Positions 34,039 through 46,916 are shown, counted from the first letter of the stretch. The stretch: DNA of 64,000 nt from Arenicola marina (GCA_964019135.1 OZ025265.1:27007143-27071142), one strand, 5' to 3'. Numbers and translations: made by a program. The notes: a model not told the origin generated them from the sequence alone.

Positions 34039-35890
34039 TGATAGATGTATACTTCCAGAAATTATTCCCATACTCCAAAAAGTTCTCGCCATCAGCACCG
34101 ATTCTCGCCCCGTGTTTGTAAAGTGCCATACAGGATTTGATGGTTAGGACATGCGGCGTTGTTTCCCAACAACGTCACATGTGACTGGGGAGCACATGGA
34201 AGAAATGCGAGTGATAGAAAAGTATAATGAGTATAGCATAAAGTATAGGAGGGATAGCCTAATTTAGACACAAATTTAGACATTGAAAATATAGACTTGG
34301 AGGTCTAAGAAAAAATGAGTACGTAAGCATCAAGGGTTAATAACAAATAGAAAAGGTTTGAAATGTCTAACTATAATACTTTAGTGGGAATGTAACGTCA
34401 AACTTTGGTCCAAGCGTGAAATGTCGGTCGAATGACGCCGTAAAAGTGGCTTATTGGACGTTTGAAAAAATTGAGCTTTTAGACAAATCTTGAATACGTC
34501 ATACCCAAAGCCCCCCCCAGAGTATGTCGATATATGAAACGAATCGTTGGGGGCGTTTCCTGGGTGAACCGTGATGGCTGAGAGAGCGAATGTGATGAAG
34601 CATATATCCCTATATGGCGAACATTTGTAATGAAAAATGGAGGAGGGGTGGAGGGCGATAAAACGGTCATAATATGTCCCTACAGACTTGTAATTTTTCA
34701 TGAAAATACCCCATCAACTGTAGTGCCTGGCAGGATGCAAACCAATACACTATAAATCTGCAGAGGACAACTAGGAAATTTCGGTGTCATCCTTGGGGCA
34801 CACAACAGCAGCCAAACTAGGATGCTCGCAAGATACACACTCAGAACGAATGTGTGCGATCAAAGCATTGATCGTGTATGATCCTGCTGAAATTAAACTT
34901 AGACCGATTCTGAAAATCAGAATTAATTGTATGTGACCGCGAGATGTTATTTAACCCGTAAGGAAACAAGACCCCCCTCTTGTACAGAAGCAAGAATGGA
35001 CTCTTCCGCGCTGACACATCTAGCAACCCGCTGTTTATTGAGGACAACCAATGAGAGATCGGCTGCGGGCTAGCGGCAACAAGTTCTACCCAGTCGGTCA
35101 TTCGGACAAGAGATGCTGACTAGGTTACCTCCTCCTCCCCACCGCCTCCGTTATAATAAATTTTGATTAAATTTCAGATTTTATCACTACGCAAGGAATT
35201 ATTAAATTGATAAGTATAGTATGATTTGTACCATACGACTCTTCAATCTATGAACTTTCGTAATGAACTGACGTAGAATTATTTGATTAAAAGATAACTG
35301 TATATTTAAGGATATGGATGACCACTGTTCATAGTTTTTCTGAACATCATTTGTAAATGTTATCATACCTTTGATACCCCCAGCTTTCAATTAATAGAAA
35401 GTTACATTACGAATGAGAATTCCAATGGCTCGCACGAAAGCAGCCATTCGAAGTTTTAATCTATATTATTGAATCTCCAGACCAGGTAAGAATCTTCAAA
35501 TTGGTTTATTTTAATGTTTTCGCCATTTCTTTTTGATCAATAAACTGAGGTATTGCGACTCAGAATAAATCCTAATGATATATATGTACCAATGTATTTA
35601 AATATGAAACTTATGTATGTTATTGATATATTTGTCCGCATGGCGGATGTCCCTTCACCTTCCCTGACTAAACGATAAGAGCAATCAGCTCAATTGACTT
35701 TTTAGTACGTGGTAACTCTCGCTAACTGAAAATGATATGTAAATTTTAGTCCAACACGTTAATAGGTGGGCTTAATTCATTTTTATTTTGGCTTTTACGT
35801 AAACGTGCGAAATTTACCACAAATTGTCAACTTATCCACTTTTACCAATTATTATAAAGTGATCAGTCCATATATATTTGGATAATGTAT
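34039..35890. other. No recognised gene
   Basis: I see no domain-bearing frame. Short frames on the minus strand near 34381-34701 and 34841-35101 have no splice or family support. Confidence 0.4.
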
Positions 35891-35892
35891 TT

Positions 35893-36100
35893 GGCATACG
35901 TACATGCCGGTGTGTGCCGCCTTCGTACAGGGCGATGTGTTTGGCCTTCAAACAAGGCGATATGTTCCCCCTACGTTTATGGTGATGTATTTCACCTATG
36001 TACATGGCAATTGGTTACGCCAACCCATAATAGAGTCATGTGGTTTGTTCACGTTTATTGGCGATGCGTTCCGCCAATTACTGGCGGGATTCTTGTTTAT
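35893..36100 (+). repeat. Degenerate 25-bp tandem repeat
   Basis: Around eight diverged units such as GTACATGGCGATGTGTTTGGC with phase kept at about 25 bases. Confidence 0.5.
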
Positions 36101-36784
36101 GGCTCATAGAGTTTCTACATTGACAACCTGAAATAACAGCCAGGCACGAGAAGTTGCATGTTTACTAGTATCATTACTATCAATCGAGAATTAAATGTCT
36201 GTGATCTTCTCTTCTAGTTGTGCTTAAATAAGACCCAGATGATAAGCAATTGTACTGATTAAAGTACCATGTACGCAAGAGATTTTATGTACCGTTTGCC
36301 AATAGTAAATAAATAAATACTGTTTACACAATCATGTTTAGAATTTACACATTTTCACATAATTCATATAAAATTGTGCTTGAACTCAAGCAAAAAATGT
36401 TCATACCTGTTTTACATTTTCTGTACATACCGCAGCAAGGACCATGGCAAATTAAACTTCCAGTTTATAGAATAAAGTCGACAATTAAATTATCGATCAA
36501 GACATCAGAAACGCCTTTAGCGGCACTTAACAGGACAGATTCCTGTGCCGGATCCAAAAATGTACGAAAGGGGGCGGGGGGGGGGCATCATTATTTGCGA
36601 CCGGGGGAGGGGAGGGTGTGCTGGTTAGGTGCAGAAAGAATAGTAAATATGCCCCTGTGCCCTCTTCTTCAGAGAAAGGAGGGCACGTGTTGTTTGCGCC
36701 TATTTTCCAGAGAAATAGAGGGCACGTGCCACCTGTGCCACCTCCTTCGATCATAGAGCGGGTTGCCAGGAAACTGTACCTATA
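36101..36784. other. No recognised gene
   Basis: AT-rich to 36500. 36660-36750 has two diverged units around GAGGGCACGTG, related to the CACGTGCC phrases elsewhere in the window. Confidence 0.4.
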
Positions 36785-39700
36785 TGTGCCCTCATTAGTC
36801 CACCAACCACACCCAGACCCCATCGCTGCCTATACGTGTGTTCCCTTAGCCCACCACCTACACCCAGACCCAATCGCTGTTAATATGTGTGTTCCCATGC
36901 GAACACCACCCACACACAGACCCCATCGCTGAATATACGTGTGTGTTCCCATTAGCCCACCACCGACACACAAACCCCATCCCTGTCTATAGGTGTGTTC
37001 CCGTTGGCCCACCACCGACACACATACCCCGTTGCTGCCTATATGTGTGTTACCATTAGTCCACCACCCACACCCAGACCCCATCGTTGTCTATATGTGT
37101 GTTCCCATTAGCCAACCACCGACACACAGACCCCATCGCTGCCTATACGTGTCTTCCCATTAGAACACCACCCACACAGAGACCCCATCGCTACCTATAC
37201 TTGTGTTCCCATTCAAACACCACCCATACACAGACACCATCGCTGCCTATACGTGTGTTCCCATTAGCCCACCACCGACACACAAACCCCATCGCTGCCT
37301 ATACGTGTGTTCCCATTAGCCCACCACCGACACCCAGACCCCGTCGATGCCTATATGTGTGTTTCCATTAGCCCACCACCGACACCCAGACCCCGTCGCT
37401 GCCTATACGTGTCTTCCCATTAGAACACCACCCGTACACAGACCCCATCGCTGTCTATATGTGTGTTCCCATTAGCCCACCACCGACACACAAACCCCAT
37501 CGCTGCCTATACTTGTGTTCCAATTGGAACACCACCCACACACAGACACCATCGCTGCCTATACGTGTGTTCCCATTAGCCCACCACCCACACCCAGGCC
37601 CCATCACTGCCTATACGTGTGTTCCCATTAGCCCACCACCGACACCCAGACCCCGTCGCTGCCTATACGTGTCTTCCCATTAGAACACCACCCGTACACA
37701 GACCCCATCACTGTCTATATGTGTGTTCCCATTAGCCCACCACCGACACACAAACCCCATCGCTGCCTATACTTGTGTTCCCATTGGAACACCACCCACA
37801 CACAGACACCATCGCTGCCTATACGTGTGTTCCCATTAGCCCACCACCCACACCCAGGCCCCATCACTGCCTATACGTGTGTTCCCATTAGCCCACCACC
37901 GACACACAGACCCCATCGCTGCCTATATGTGTCTTCCCATTAGAACACCACCCGTACACAGACCCCATCGCTGTCTATATGTGTGTTCCCATTAGAACAC
38001 CACCCACACACAAACCCCATCGCTGCCTATACGTGTGTTCCCATTAGAACACCACCCGTACACAGACCCCATCGCTGCCTATACGTGTGTTCCCATTAGC
38101 CCACCACCGACACACAAACCCCATCGCTGCCTATATGTGTGTTCTCATTCGAACACCACCCACACAGAGACCCCATCGCTGCCTATGCTTGTGTTACCAT
38201 TAGAACACCACCCCACACACAGACCCCATCGCTGCCTATACGTGTCTTCCCATTAGCCCACCACCGACACCCAGACCTCGTCGATGCCTAGATGTGTGTT
38301 CCCATTAGCCCACCACCGACACCCAGACCCCATCGCTGCCTATATGTGTGCTCCCATTAGCCCACCACCGACACCCAGACCCCATCGCTGCCTATACTTG
38401 TGTTCCCATTCGAACACCACCCACACAGAGACCCCATCGCTGCCTATACTTGTGTTACCATTCGAAAACCACCCCACACAGTGACCCCATCGCTGCCTAT
38501 ACGTGTGTTCCTATTAGAACACCACCCACACAGAGACCCCATCGCTGCCTATACATTTCTTCCCATTAGAACACCACCCGTACACAGACCCCATCGCTGC
38601 CTATACGTGTGTTCCCATTAGAACACCACCCACACACAAACCCCATCGCTGCCTATACGTGTGTTCCTATTCGAACACCACCCGTACACAGACCCCATCG
38701 CTGCCTATACGTGTGTTCCCATTAGAACACCACCCACACACAAACCCCATCGCTGCCTATACGTGTGTTCCCATTCGAACACCACCCACACACAGACCCC
38801 ATCGCTGCCTATACGTGTGTTCCCATTAGCCCACCACCGACACCCAGCCCCCGTCGCTGCCTATATGTGTGTTCCCATTAGCCAATCACCGACACACAGA
38901 CCCCATCGCTGCCTATACTTGTGTTCCCATTCGAACACCACCCACACAGAGACCCCATCGCTGCCTATACTTGTGTTACCATTCGAACACCACCCCACAC
39001 AGAGACCCCATCGCTGCCTATACTTGTGTTACCATTAGAACACCACCCAGACAGAGACCCCATCGCTGCCTATACTTGTGTTACCATTCGAACACCACCC
39101 CACACACAGACCCCATCGCTGCCTATGCGTGTCTTCCCATTCAAACACCACCCACACAGAGACCCCATCGCTGCCTATACTTGTGTTACCATTAGAACAC
39201 CACACACACACAGACCCCATCCCTGCCTACACGTGTCTTCCCATTCAAACACGACCCACACAGAGACCCCATCGCTGCCTATACTTGTGTTACCATTAGA
39301 ACACCACCCACACACAGACCCCATCGCTACCTATACGTGTCTTCCCATTAGCCCACCACCGACACCCAGACCCCATCGCTGCCTATACTTGTGTTCCCAT
39401 TCGAACACCACCCACACAGAGACCCCATCGCTGCCTATACTTGTGTTACCATTCGAACACCACCCTCCACAGAGACCCCATCGCTGCCTATACGTGTGTT
39501 CCCATTAGAACACCACTCACACAGAGACCCCATCGCTGCGTATACGTGTCTTCCCATTCAAACACCACCCACACAGAGACCCCATCGCTGCCTATACTTG
39601 TGTAACCATTAGAACACCACCCACATAGAAACCCCATCGCTGCCTATACGTGTGTTCCCATTAGAACACCACCCACACACAGACCCCATCGCTGCCTATA

Positions 39701-39840
39701 CTTGTGTTCCCATTAGAACACCACCCACACAGAGACCCCATCGTTGCCTATACGTGTGTTCCCGTTAGAACACCACCCACACCCAGACCCCATCGCTGCC
39801 TATACTTGTGTTACTATTAGAACACCACCACAAATATACC
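36785..39840 (+). repeat. 52-bp satellite, about 58 copies
   Basis: The consensus unit runs CCCATCGCTGCCTATACGTG, TGTTCCCATTAGCCCACCAC, CGACACACAGAC. Main variants are ACTTGTGTTACC and AGAACACCACCCACACAGAG. At about 37325-37960 a block of five units (260 bp) is repeated almost exactly. As 52 is not a multiple of 3, long frames pass through all three registers; they are by-products. Confidence 0.97.
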
Positions 39841-39914
39841 TGAGCCCCCTCAATATTTTGATCGGGTGGCACGTGCCCCGGATGCCCTCCGGTTCCTCCG
39901 CCTATGCCATCTAA

Positions 39915-40080
39915 TGTTAGTCAACGGCCGGCTGTGTTCAGAACATGCCAGAACAAGTGTCAATGAAAGACCTTTTATTTTCTTGCCAAAATATATCGCT
40001 CCCCATGTCTGTACCTGAAGGTACCTTCTCGTTCCCTAAACAAATTACCCCAGGACGATTCCACACCGTGGTCACACCAC
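39915..40080 (+). repeat. Dispersed repeat, copy without the foldback insertion
   Basis: This is the empty-site counterpart of 32870-33190. It continues directly from CTGTACCTGAAGG through TTCTCGTTCCCTAAAC to AAATTACCCCAGGACG. Confidence 0.85.
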
Positions 40081-40282
40081 CCATGACCCCCACCCCCCCA
40101 CGCCCCACTCCCCATAGAACCCCCCCCCCAACAAGAACAGCCCTTCCCCCCCATGTGATGGCGTGTGGCACTGTCTGGTTTGTTTATAAGGTAAAACCCG
40201 TGGGGTTGCAGATTTCAGTTGCAGGTTTCATACAACAGTTTCAAAGTGCCGTCTCGATAGACTGAATAACAAGCGCTAGGCT

Positions 40283-40286
40283 GATA

Positions 40287-40322
<36 letters not shown>

Positions 40323-40323
40323 C
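40283..40323. repeat. (TA)n microsatellite
   Basis: TA repeats with one central C. Confidence 0.95.
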
Positions 40324-42667
40324 ACTTCTAGCAAGCTCCTTTTGATTGGTCTAGATTAGATCCTAAAGCTACATGGCGCGGACGTAACGTTCGTACAGAG
40401 GCCAAAGTCTTTCGGTATGGTAATTATACGAACGCAAATAACGTTTACGCCTAGCCCTGACGCATGGCCCTCACGACCTCAACCCTAACGGGGGTGTAAG
40501 GGCCATGCAATACACATGGTACAGTAATGCATACCCAGCTCACTTTGATAGTGATTGTCGATTATGACAACGAGGCTAACTCGCTAAATCGCCTCGACTG
40601 GCATTAAACCTGTTATGACTGGCATTCATGTCGTGTGTCTCTAAATCGTGTGTCTCATGTCGATTTTAAGGCAGCCCCAACGTCGCTTTGTCGATTTTAT
40701 GAATCGCCTTGTCGAAAAAGGCCATCTGGTGCCAACTTAATCTGCTTATAAAGTATCTACAATAAACAATTCAGAACATAACGTAATATATAGATACCTG
40801 CACTAGCGTCGAAGGATTAACCTTCAACGCGATCCGTTAATCCGTTCCAGAACTAAGTGAATCTGTATCTGTACAACACAATAAAAATCCCAAAACCAGG
40901 TACCGGACGACTGATCGTACGTACAGCACCAATAATGAAAGAGCAAACACTGACTGTGCTTTTCGCTTGCATTGGTGGTGAATAAAATGACGTCGAGTTC
41001 CGTTTTAGCCAATCAGGAGTTTAGGGAGACCAGGGAGGCCCGCCAGGGAATTTCGGGTACATTTAATAAATAAAACAGACAGTTGTTGTTACTCTTCAAC
41101 AAATAGAATTATTAAAACTAAACCATACATATTAAACGGGGGTAACTGCTAATGCCAGAGTGCCCCAGAGTGAAAAAGTCCAGTGGAGCCTCAATCCCCG
41201 GTTCTTAAAGACCCCAAGATCCCGTCGTTGTTAAAGACCCCAAATCACGTCGTTGCCGAGGTACCACGCGTTGGAGAACTAGCCCCACCAACCTAGAATG
41301 GACCCCCTGTCGCCGTGGAGGTGGGGATTAAGTTGTATCAAGAAATGTCTTCCCCTTTTCTCGGTTCATTAACCTAACTACGCAGGTGTATAACGCTCGT
41401 CAGGTGTAAAAAGCCCAAGTCTGGAGCCCCAGGAGACCATACAAGACAAAACAAAAAATCTATCCACAAAACGGCCTCACACCCCCCAAGCACAGGTCTG
41501 TGGCTGAAGGAACTTAGCTTTTGGCCCGTCCGACGGCCACAGAACTGGGGCTATAGCCCCCCCGACCCCTCCCCATCGGCCGGAGCGATCAATGCAGTGC
41601 TATTTCATAAGTGGTAACCAGGCATGCAGTGTAGGTAGTAGGGAGAACTACACGTTACAAGTGTACAAGTGTCTTGGAGAGGCACTCATTTTTTTGTCGT
41701 CAGTGGTAACCAGGCGTCTATGTATGTATGTATGTACTTCATTGTAGGTATTAACGAGGACTTTGTTCAGGTACATTAAAGTGTCTTGGGAGCCACCCAG
41801 ATCTTGTCTGTTTTAAAACTGTAGCACTCCAATAACATAAATACATTTGACAGACATTGCGCACGCGCGGCATAATGTGCGACAACGGTAGCTGCGGCAT
41901 TCATTTCCCGGGGTAGACAGAGGGACGGGAGGAGGGTGCTGGTGGATAGATGGGTGACGTCATGACCTAAGTTTAATACAATATGGGGCGGGTTGTGGGG
42001 GAGGGAGCGGAGGGGGGGGGGGCAAGATGGGATTTGTTGGCTTTTCCTAAGTAAGTGTTCGTGCACGAAGCACCAAGAACCCAACGCCAAGCACCCAACA
42101 TTTGCCTGCAAATTCTTTAATCTTGTCTATCCATACTTGTGGACAGCCTCGTTTCATTTAGAATTCAGATAAAATTACTTGCGATGCAAAAATGGATCGA
42201 AAAGTGGGTGTTCACCTTCGTAGATAAACACAACTGGGGTATACATGTTACACAGGTTTATATTGCGTCTTCCTTGCATCCGTATTTAAAGTACACAAAC
42301 CTTCATTTTCTGAACATTATCAAAACATTTAATTGTGCATACGCCTTAAAAATGCCATAACTACGGTGACAACGGTTCATACAGAACCCGGCGATCTCTG
42401 GGAGCCTAGCTTAGAGCTGCACTCGTGTGCACTCAGGTATATCTTTATCTATATACAGAGTATTGTGCATGGCCTACAGCGTTGACGGAACAACCGTGAC
42501 ACAGGGGTGAAATGCTTGTGTTTGCTCGTCTGTCTGAAACAGTCGTTCTCTTCAGGAAAGGACAGGACAGGGGGGGGGGGGGGGGCGCCCAATGTGCGGG
42601 TCACATGAACACGTGGGGGCCTCTTTTGCGAAATAGACTGTCAGCAAATCAATCCTGTCCTGGGGGT
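40324..42667. other. No recognised gene
   Basis: Contains a diverged duplication at about 41595-41790 (GTGGTAACCAGGC, then AAGTGTCTTGG) and a GTAT microsatellite at 41717-41735. G-runs occur at 42013 and 42570. I see no coding region. Confidence 0.4.
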
Positions 42668-42702
42668 ATTTGGGGCATGTTTCCTCCATTCATCGAGGGG
42701 CC

Positions 42703-43036
42703 GGCCCCGTAGCTCAGTGGGCTAGAGGGCTCGCCTTGAGTGCTATGGCCACCTGAGAGCCTAGCTAACCGCACGTGGATCGGTGGTTCGAGCCCCGCTG
42801 TAGCCATGTCTGTGTGGTCGCAGGATAAAGATAGCATGTTTTCTTCGCAAAGAGTAGGGGTTACCTCCGGGGGCATGGCTCCACTCTTCCTAACTTCTCC
42901 CATTGACGCTATATGACCAAAAGTGGTTAAAGCGTCCTGAACATACAACCAACCACCACCGATTCATCGTCAGGGGATTAGACCATGCGTGCACAAAGGC
43001 GGCCTAAAACACCTAAAACGGCCTAAAACACATTTT
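42703..43036 (+). mobile_element. tRNA-derived SINE
   Basis: A-box TAGCTCAGTGG at 42710-42720 and B-box GGTTCGAGCCC at 42785-42795 mark a tRNA-like head with an unusually long spacer. The tail GTGCACAAAGGCGGCCTAAAACACC is nearly the same as that of the SINE at 51479-51673. Directly upstream (42668-42695), GGGGCATGTTTC..CATTCATCG is another piece of that second family, so the locus is composite. Confidence 0.7.
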
Positions 43037-44059
43037 ATATCGACACATTAGCGTACGTGTCTAGAATTGTACATATGGGCGTGTACGGGTAGTTATTTAT
43101 ATAGATATTTCCGATAACGATTTAACTAGACACTGTTCACGTGTCACACAGTGTGGTCGCGATCATTGAGCCAAGCATAAGGCAGTAAATTATCTAATAT
43201 ATAATAATATTATTGATTACTTAATATATTTGATCATGTTATTAATTAATTAATTATTAATTGAATAAAGTGTAGTTTTCGCGGTAAAATCTATCCAAGA
43301 TTGGCCCAGACAGCCTGACTCATAGTTATCTGTAAACTGGCGAACGAAACAGTTGACTCGTTCAGCCCACTCAGCTTATTGATAGTGAAAGCGACGCGCC
43401 GCTTACCCAACAGGTCTGCGGTACAGTCGACCTTCTGTAAACCGAACGACAATAAAGCTGCAACTGCTCGCACCCCCCCCCCCCTCCGCCCCTCCGCCCC
43501 TCCGCCTCCCCCTGCGGTATGCCGCATTCTTTGCGATACGACTAGCCTTCTGAACACCGCGGCTTGTTTCATGTATCATAAAAAGCTGCCATATCAACGT
43601 GGAGACGAATGGGCCTATACAGGATTTTTAAAAGCAAGCCCCAGGAATATCTAAAGTTCATATTATGTAACGGTTCGTACACAAGAACAGCACTCTCATC
43701 ATGATTGCCCACAGTGCTCTAGGAGCTGCGCGTACTGGGGATCTCGTTCCTAACTTTCCGGGCAGTGTCGGTACATGCAATCCTGTTGTTCGGGAGTAAT
43801 TGTTTTCATTTCATGTGCGGCAGGTGTGTACACTTTCTTAAGTCCCTGGCTACGCCCCTGTTGTAGATAACTGGCATTGTTGTACTTTTCTATGGGATAG
43901 TTATATAAACTTTAGGGCACAATAGTCACGATTTAGACCATCTTGATTGAGATGTAGTCTATTGAGATGGTACAAACCAGGGGAGGGGGTGGGCGGGGGG
44001 TGGGGGGGGGGTACTACATATATGTGCAGCCCAAATGATCCCTTTATTTCACTCTTTCT
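43037..44059. other. No recognised gene
   Basis: 43160-43270 is very AT-rich. 43470-43510 and 43980-44010 are C- and G-runs. CTGGCTACGCCCCTG at 43846 looks like the end of a hAT-type element, but I found no partner end. Confidence 0.35.
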
Positions 44060-44198
44060 CCAAGCGAATGGTGTTGTTTTGACGACATGTGCGCATGCGC
44101 AGTTCCTTCACTGGGTTGGCAAGATGGCGGACGGAACAGAGCGGTCTGCTGGCTTGAGAAAACAATATAAACGTTATCGTCGTAATAATGAAGACTTG
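44060..44198 (+). promoter_or_regulatory. TATA-less promoter and first exon copy (NRF1 and YY1 sites)
   Basis: A perfect NRF1 palindrome, TGCGCATGCGCA (44090-44101), is followed by AAGATGGCGGAC (44121-44132), a YY1 motif that overlaps an ATG, as in many housekeeping promoters. From the ATG at 44124, 25 codons are open (MADGTERSAGLRKQYKRY and on). After 44198 the sequence changes into another repeat that recurs inverted at 49900-50295. The related copy at 33880-34038 keeps a donor site instead. It may be the 5' end of a host gene copied with a mobile element, or of the element itself. Confidence 0.45.
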
Positions 44199-44420
44199 GA
44201 CATGTTTTTGTTGGTATTGACTCGCTTGACTCCTATAAATGTCACGGTGTAATCAGTCGAGTCGAGATGTGCTATCTGGTCTAAGTAACTTCAAATGTAA
44301 CATCCAATAGAACGTATTGGATTGAGGAAAGCATAAAGGAGATTATTATAAATCATCATATCACTAGTAAACAAATGTGGCGTTCATTGTAAGCACCGAA
44401 TTATTTGAAACCGGAATAAC
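44199..44420 (+). repeat. Dispersed repeat, inverted copy at 49900-50295
   Basis: It shares CATGTTTTTGTTGGTATTGA, GACTCGCTTGACTCC, TAACTTCAAATGTAACATCC and AATGTGGCGTTCATTG-type blocks with the reverse strand of 49905-50290. Confidence 0.8.
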
Positions 44421-44506
44421 GAAATCTCCGGAATCACGCGTTCGGGCCAAAAAATTAAATGGCCCCCCTGACACGGGAAACCAGATGTGGCGCGAGGCAG
44501 AGACAG

Positions 44507-44720
44507 TAGGCCGGAGTTATTTGTGGTAACCCCGGCCCACACGAGTTCAGGCTCGTGAGCAATGGGTAGGCCGCAGTTATCCGCGAACAACCCCAGCCCA
44601 CTTAAACGAAGACTCGCAAGGATTGGCTAGGCCGGAGTTATTCGCGACAACCCCGGCCCACTCGAACCGAGGCTCGTGAGCAATGCCTGGGCCGTGGCTG
44701 TCAACCATTCGCTTACAGGA
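44507..44720 (+). repeat. 60-bp GC-rich tandem repeat
   Basis: TAGGCCGGAGTTAT starts units at 44507, 44567 and 44628, with a partial unit at 44688. Each has CCCCGGCCCAC and GCTCGTGAGCAATG. A further partial unit abuts the gap at 44941. Confidence 0.85.
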
Positions 44721-44974
44721 ACTACAGCTTTACATTTGAATGAATATTAATTACTGACAATAATCAACACTGTTTCCTGGGTAATACATCGTATGGGTTG
44801 GATGCATGGACTTGGGCTGATGTTTTATAATTCGTATGTATTACGACAACTTCAGGTGGCGCTGATGATAGCAATATTTAATCTGTGTCAAAGTTGTGTT
44901 TACCTTCGCTGTTATGTTTTTTCATGTATTTTTGTTTCCGAGGCTCGTGAGCTGTGGCCTGGGCCTGGGCTGTG

Positions 44975-45174
44975 NNNNNNNNNNNNNNNNNNNNNNNNNN
45001 NNNNNNNNNNNNNNNNNNNNNNNNNNNNNNNNNNNNNNNNNNNNNNNNNNNNNNNNNNNNNNNNNNNNNNNNNNNNNNNNNNNNNNNNNNNNNNNNNNNN
45101 NNNNNNNNNNNNNNNNNNNNNNNNNNNNNNNNNNNNNNNNNNNNNNNNNNNNNNNNNNNNNNNNNNNNNNNNNN
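44975..45174. other. Assembly gap (200 Ns)
   Basis: Exactly 200 Ns, flanked by GC-rich repeat on the left and GC-rich DNA on the right. The true size is unknown. Confidence 1.
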
Positions 45175-45381
45175 ACCCACCGCTTGGTGAGTCACAGTCC
45201 CAGCGGCCCGGCCGAGCCCGCCTGTGGGGCGTGGCAGCCCGGCACCCCGGGCCGAGAAAACGGGGACACGGCTAGCGCCGCACGGCGCGTGGCCAAGATA
45301 TGTTAAGTAGGAGGGTGTGACTGTGACCGGATTCTGGATCATGGGGATTGAACAAATACTGAACTTCGATATGACTTACAT

Positions 45382-45405
45382 ACCGACGTCGTGTGCCCGC
45401 TGGGT
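45382..45405 (-). repeat. Single end of an ACGTC-type TIR element
   Basis: CCGACGTCGTGTGCCCGCTGGG matches the inverse of the terminus at 21081. No partner end is visible to the left; it may lie in the gap. Confidence 0.55.
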
Positions 45406-45809
45406 CTATGTTTCAAATGCTATGTGAAATCCAAATTATTATCCAATTTAATTCACATTGTAATATGTTTTTAAATAATAGGAAATATGTCCAACTCGTG
45501 TAAAGACGTATACAACAATTTTACGGTAAATTTCTTGAAGATATGAAAATTCATTTTCGCTTGCCATAGCATCTGCACGACAACGGGCGCTCGACCAATC
45601 ACGGAGGCTTAACAATTACTAGTTACCGGCCTAGTATGCTGCGAGCAGCTCTAGGCCGGTTCCCAGCCTAGGTACCCGTTCCGTTTCAACAGAATTATCC
45701 CCCGGCATATAGCCGGAAGACACATTAAAAATCGCGGACACACCTCTATAAATAAACTTGCAGCTAACCACAAGTTCATTGTACGGCTTCCAAGAGCAGT
45801 TTCCCACCT

Positions 45810-45965
45810 TTTCTCTCGGTAGGTCTGTGTAGGTCTGCTCGTCCCCTCTCGGTAGGTCTGTACAGGTCTGCTCGTCCTCTCTCGGTAGGTCTGTATAGGT
45901 CTGCTCGTCCCCTCTCGATAGGTCTGTATAGGTCTGCTCTTCCCCTTTCGGTATGTCCTTGCGGT
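45810..45965 (-). repeat. Second array of the 33-bp minisatellite
   Basis: Between four and five units, inverted relative to 9630-10645 but with the same unit and the same two open registers. A minus-strand frame of 123 codons (45631-46002) passes through it into non-repeat DNA on both sides. I do not call it a gene. Confidence 0.9.
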
Positions 45966-46916
45966 GGCCGGCGTTGTGCTGACTTGAGCGGCACACGCGC
46001 ATTTATAACGGGAACGGCCGGGGCACGCTGTGGCGGATAAAGACGCTTGGTGAAATGGCTGGAACTACTTGCGCTATATTACAACATACGTGTGACGCGA
46101 TAACAGACGACTGGTCTACGTACGCCTACGTACGGTCCGTCCGACCTCCCCATCCGCCGGGAAAAAGGAGGCCAGTCTTTCCGGGGGCAGTGGGGGACAA
46201 GCGGGCAAAGGGGGTGGGGGGTAAGGGGGTGCGGCATTGAGGGAGGGGGGGGGGGGGGGGACTGGCTATAACAGAATGAATATGTAGATCTATGGATGCT
46301 TTCGGATCTTCACTCCACCTGAAGTACTTGGGTAGTTGGCATACTCGTTTCATACGTACCCTTTCTCAACGCCTCTCTATCCTGCTAACATATATTTTCA
46401 GAGAGGTAGTCCGTTGGTTGTGCACGATAGTGTCTCTTTGCCAGTTTTAGGTCACGTCCTCGTGTCGCCGCGGGCTGGTGGATAGGGGGCTATATGGCAG
46501 TAGTAGTGAGATGCTGTCCACTCCTGTATTAGTCTATGAATATCCCCCATGAACAAATTAAATAAGCTTCGCACCCTTTCCACAAAGAGGTACTAGCCGC
46601 CGTCTAGCGTTCGTACTAATAAGCGAAAGAAATAACAGTATGACGGTATTTTGTTTTATACGTCAAATAGTAGCAGGCAGAAGGTAGACATTGGGCAGAA
46701 ATAATATCGATAATTATATTGACATAAATTGAGACCGGGAGCTACTGAATAACGGGACATAAGTGCTAAGGATATTTAAACACTTTCTGTGCAATTATTG
46801 TGCACCCAGAACAGAATACTCAAATTGCGGCTAAAGCGCACGCTAATAGACGAATATCAGTCCAGTAAAACTAAGGCCCAAGCTCATACATTGATTGAGT
46901 AAAAAAAGGGGACTTT
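45966..46916. other. No recognised gene
   Basis: A long G-run lies at 46241-46260. Nothing coding is recognised. Confidence 0.4.

Noticed and set aside
36785-39840. Many overlapping frames of 60-195 codons rich in His, Pro and Cys
   Set aside because: They are translations of the 52-bp satellite in all three registers; no start, splice or domain evidence supports them.
42703-42806. Functional tRNA gene with long variable arm
   Set aside because: The spacing between boxes is too long and the tail matches a SINE family.
43846-43860. End of a hAT-type element (CTGGCTACGCCCCTG)
   Set aside because: No partner end or target-site duplication was found nearby.
44793-45342. Long frames across the Ns
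   Set aside because: They exist only because the 200 unknown bases cannot show stops.
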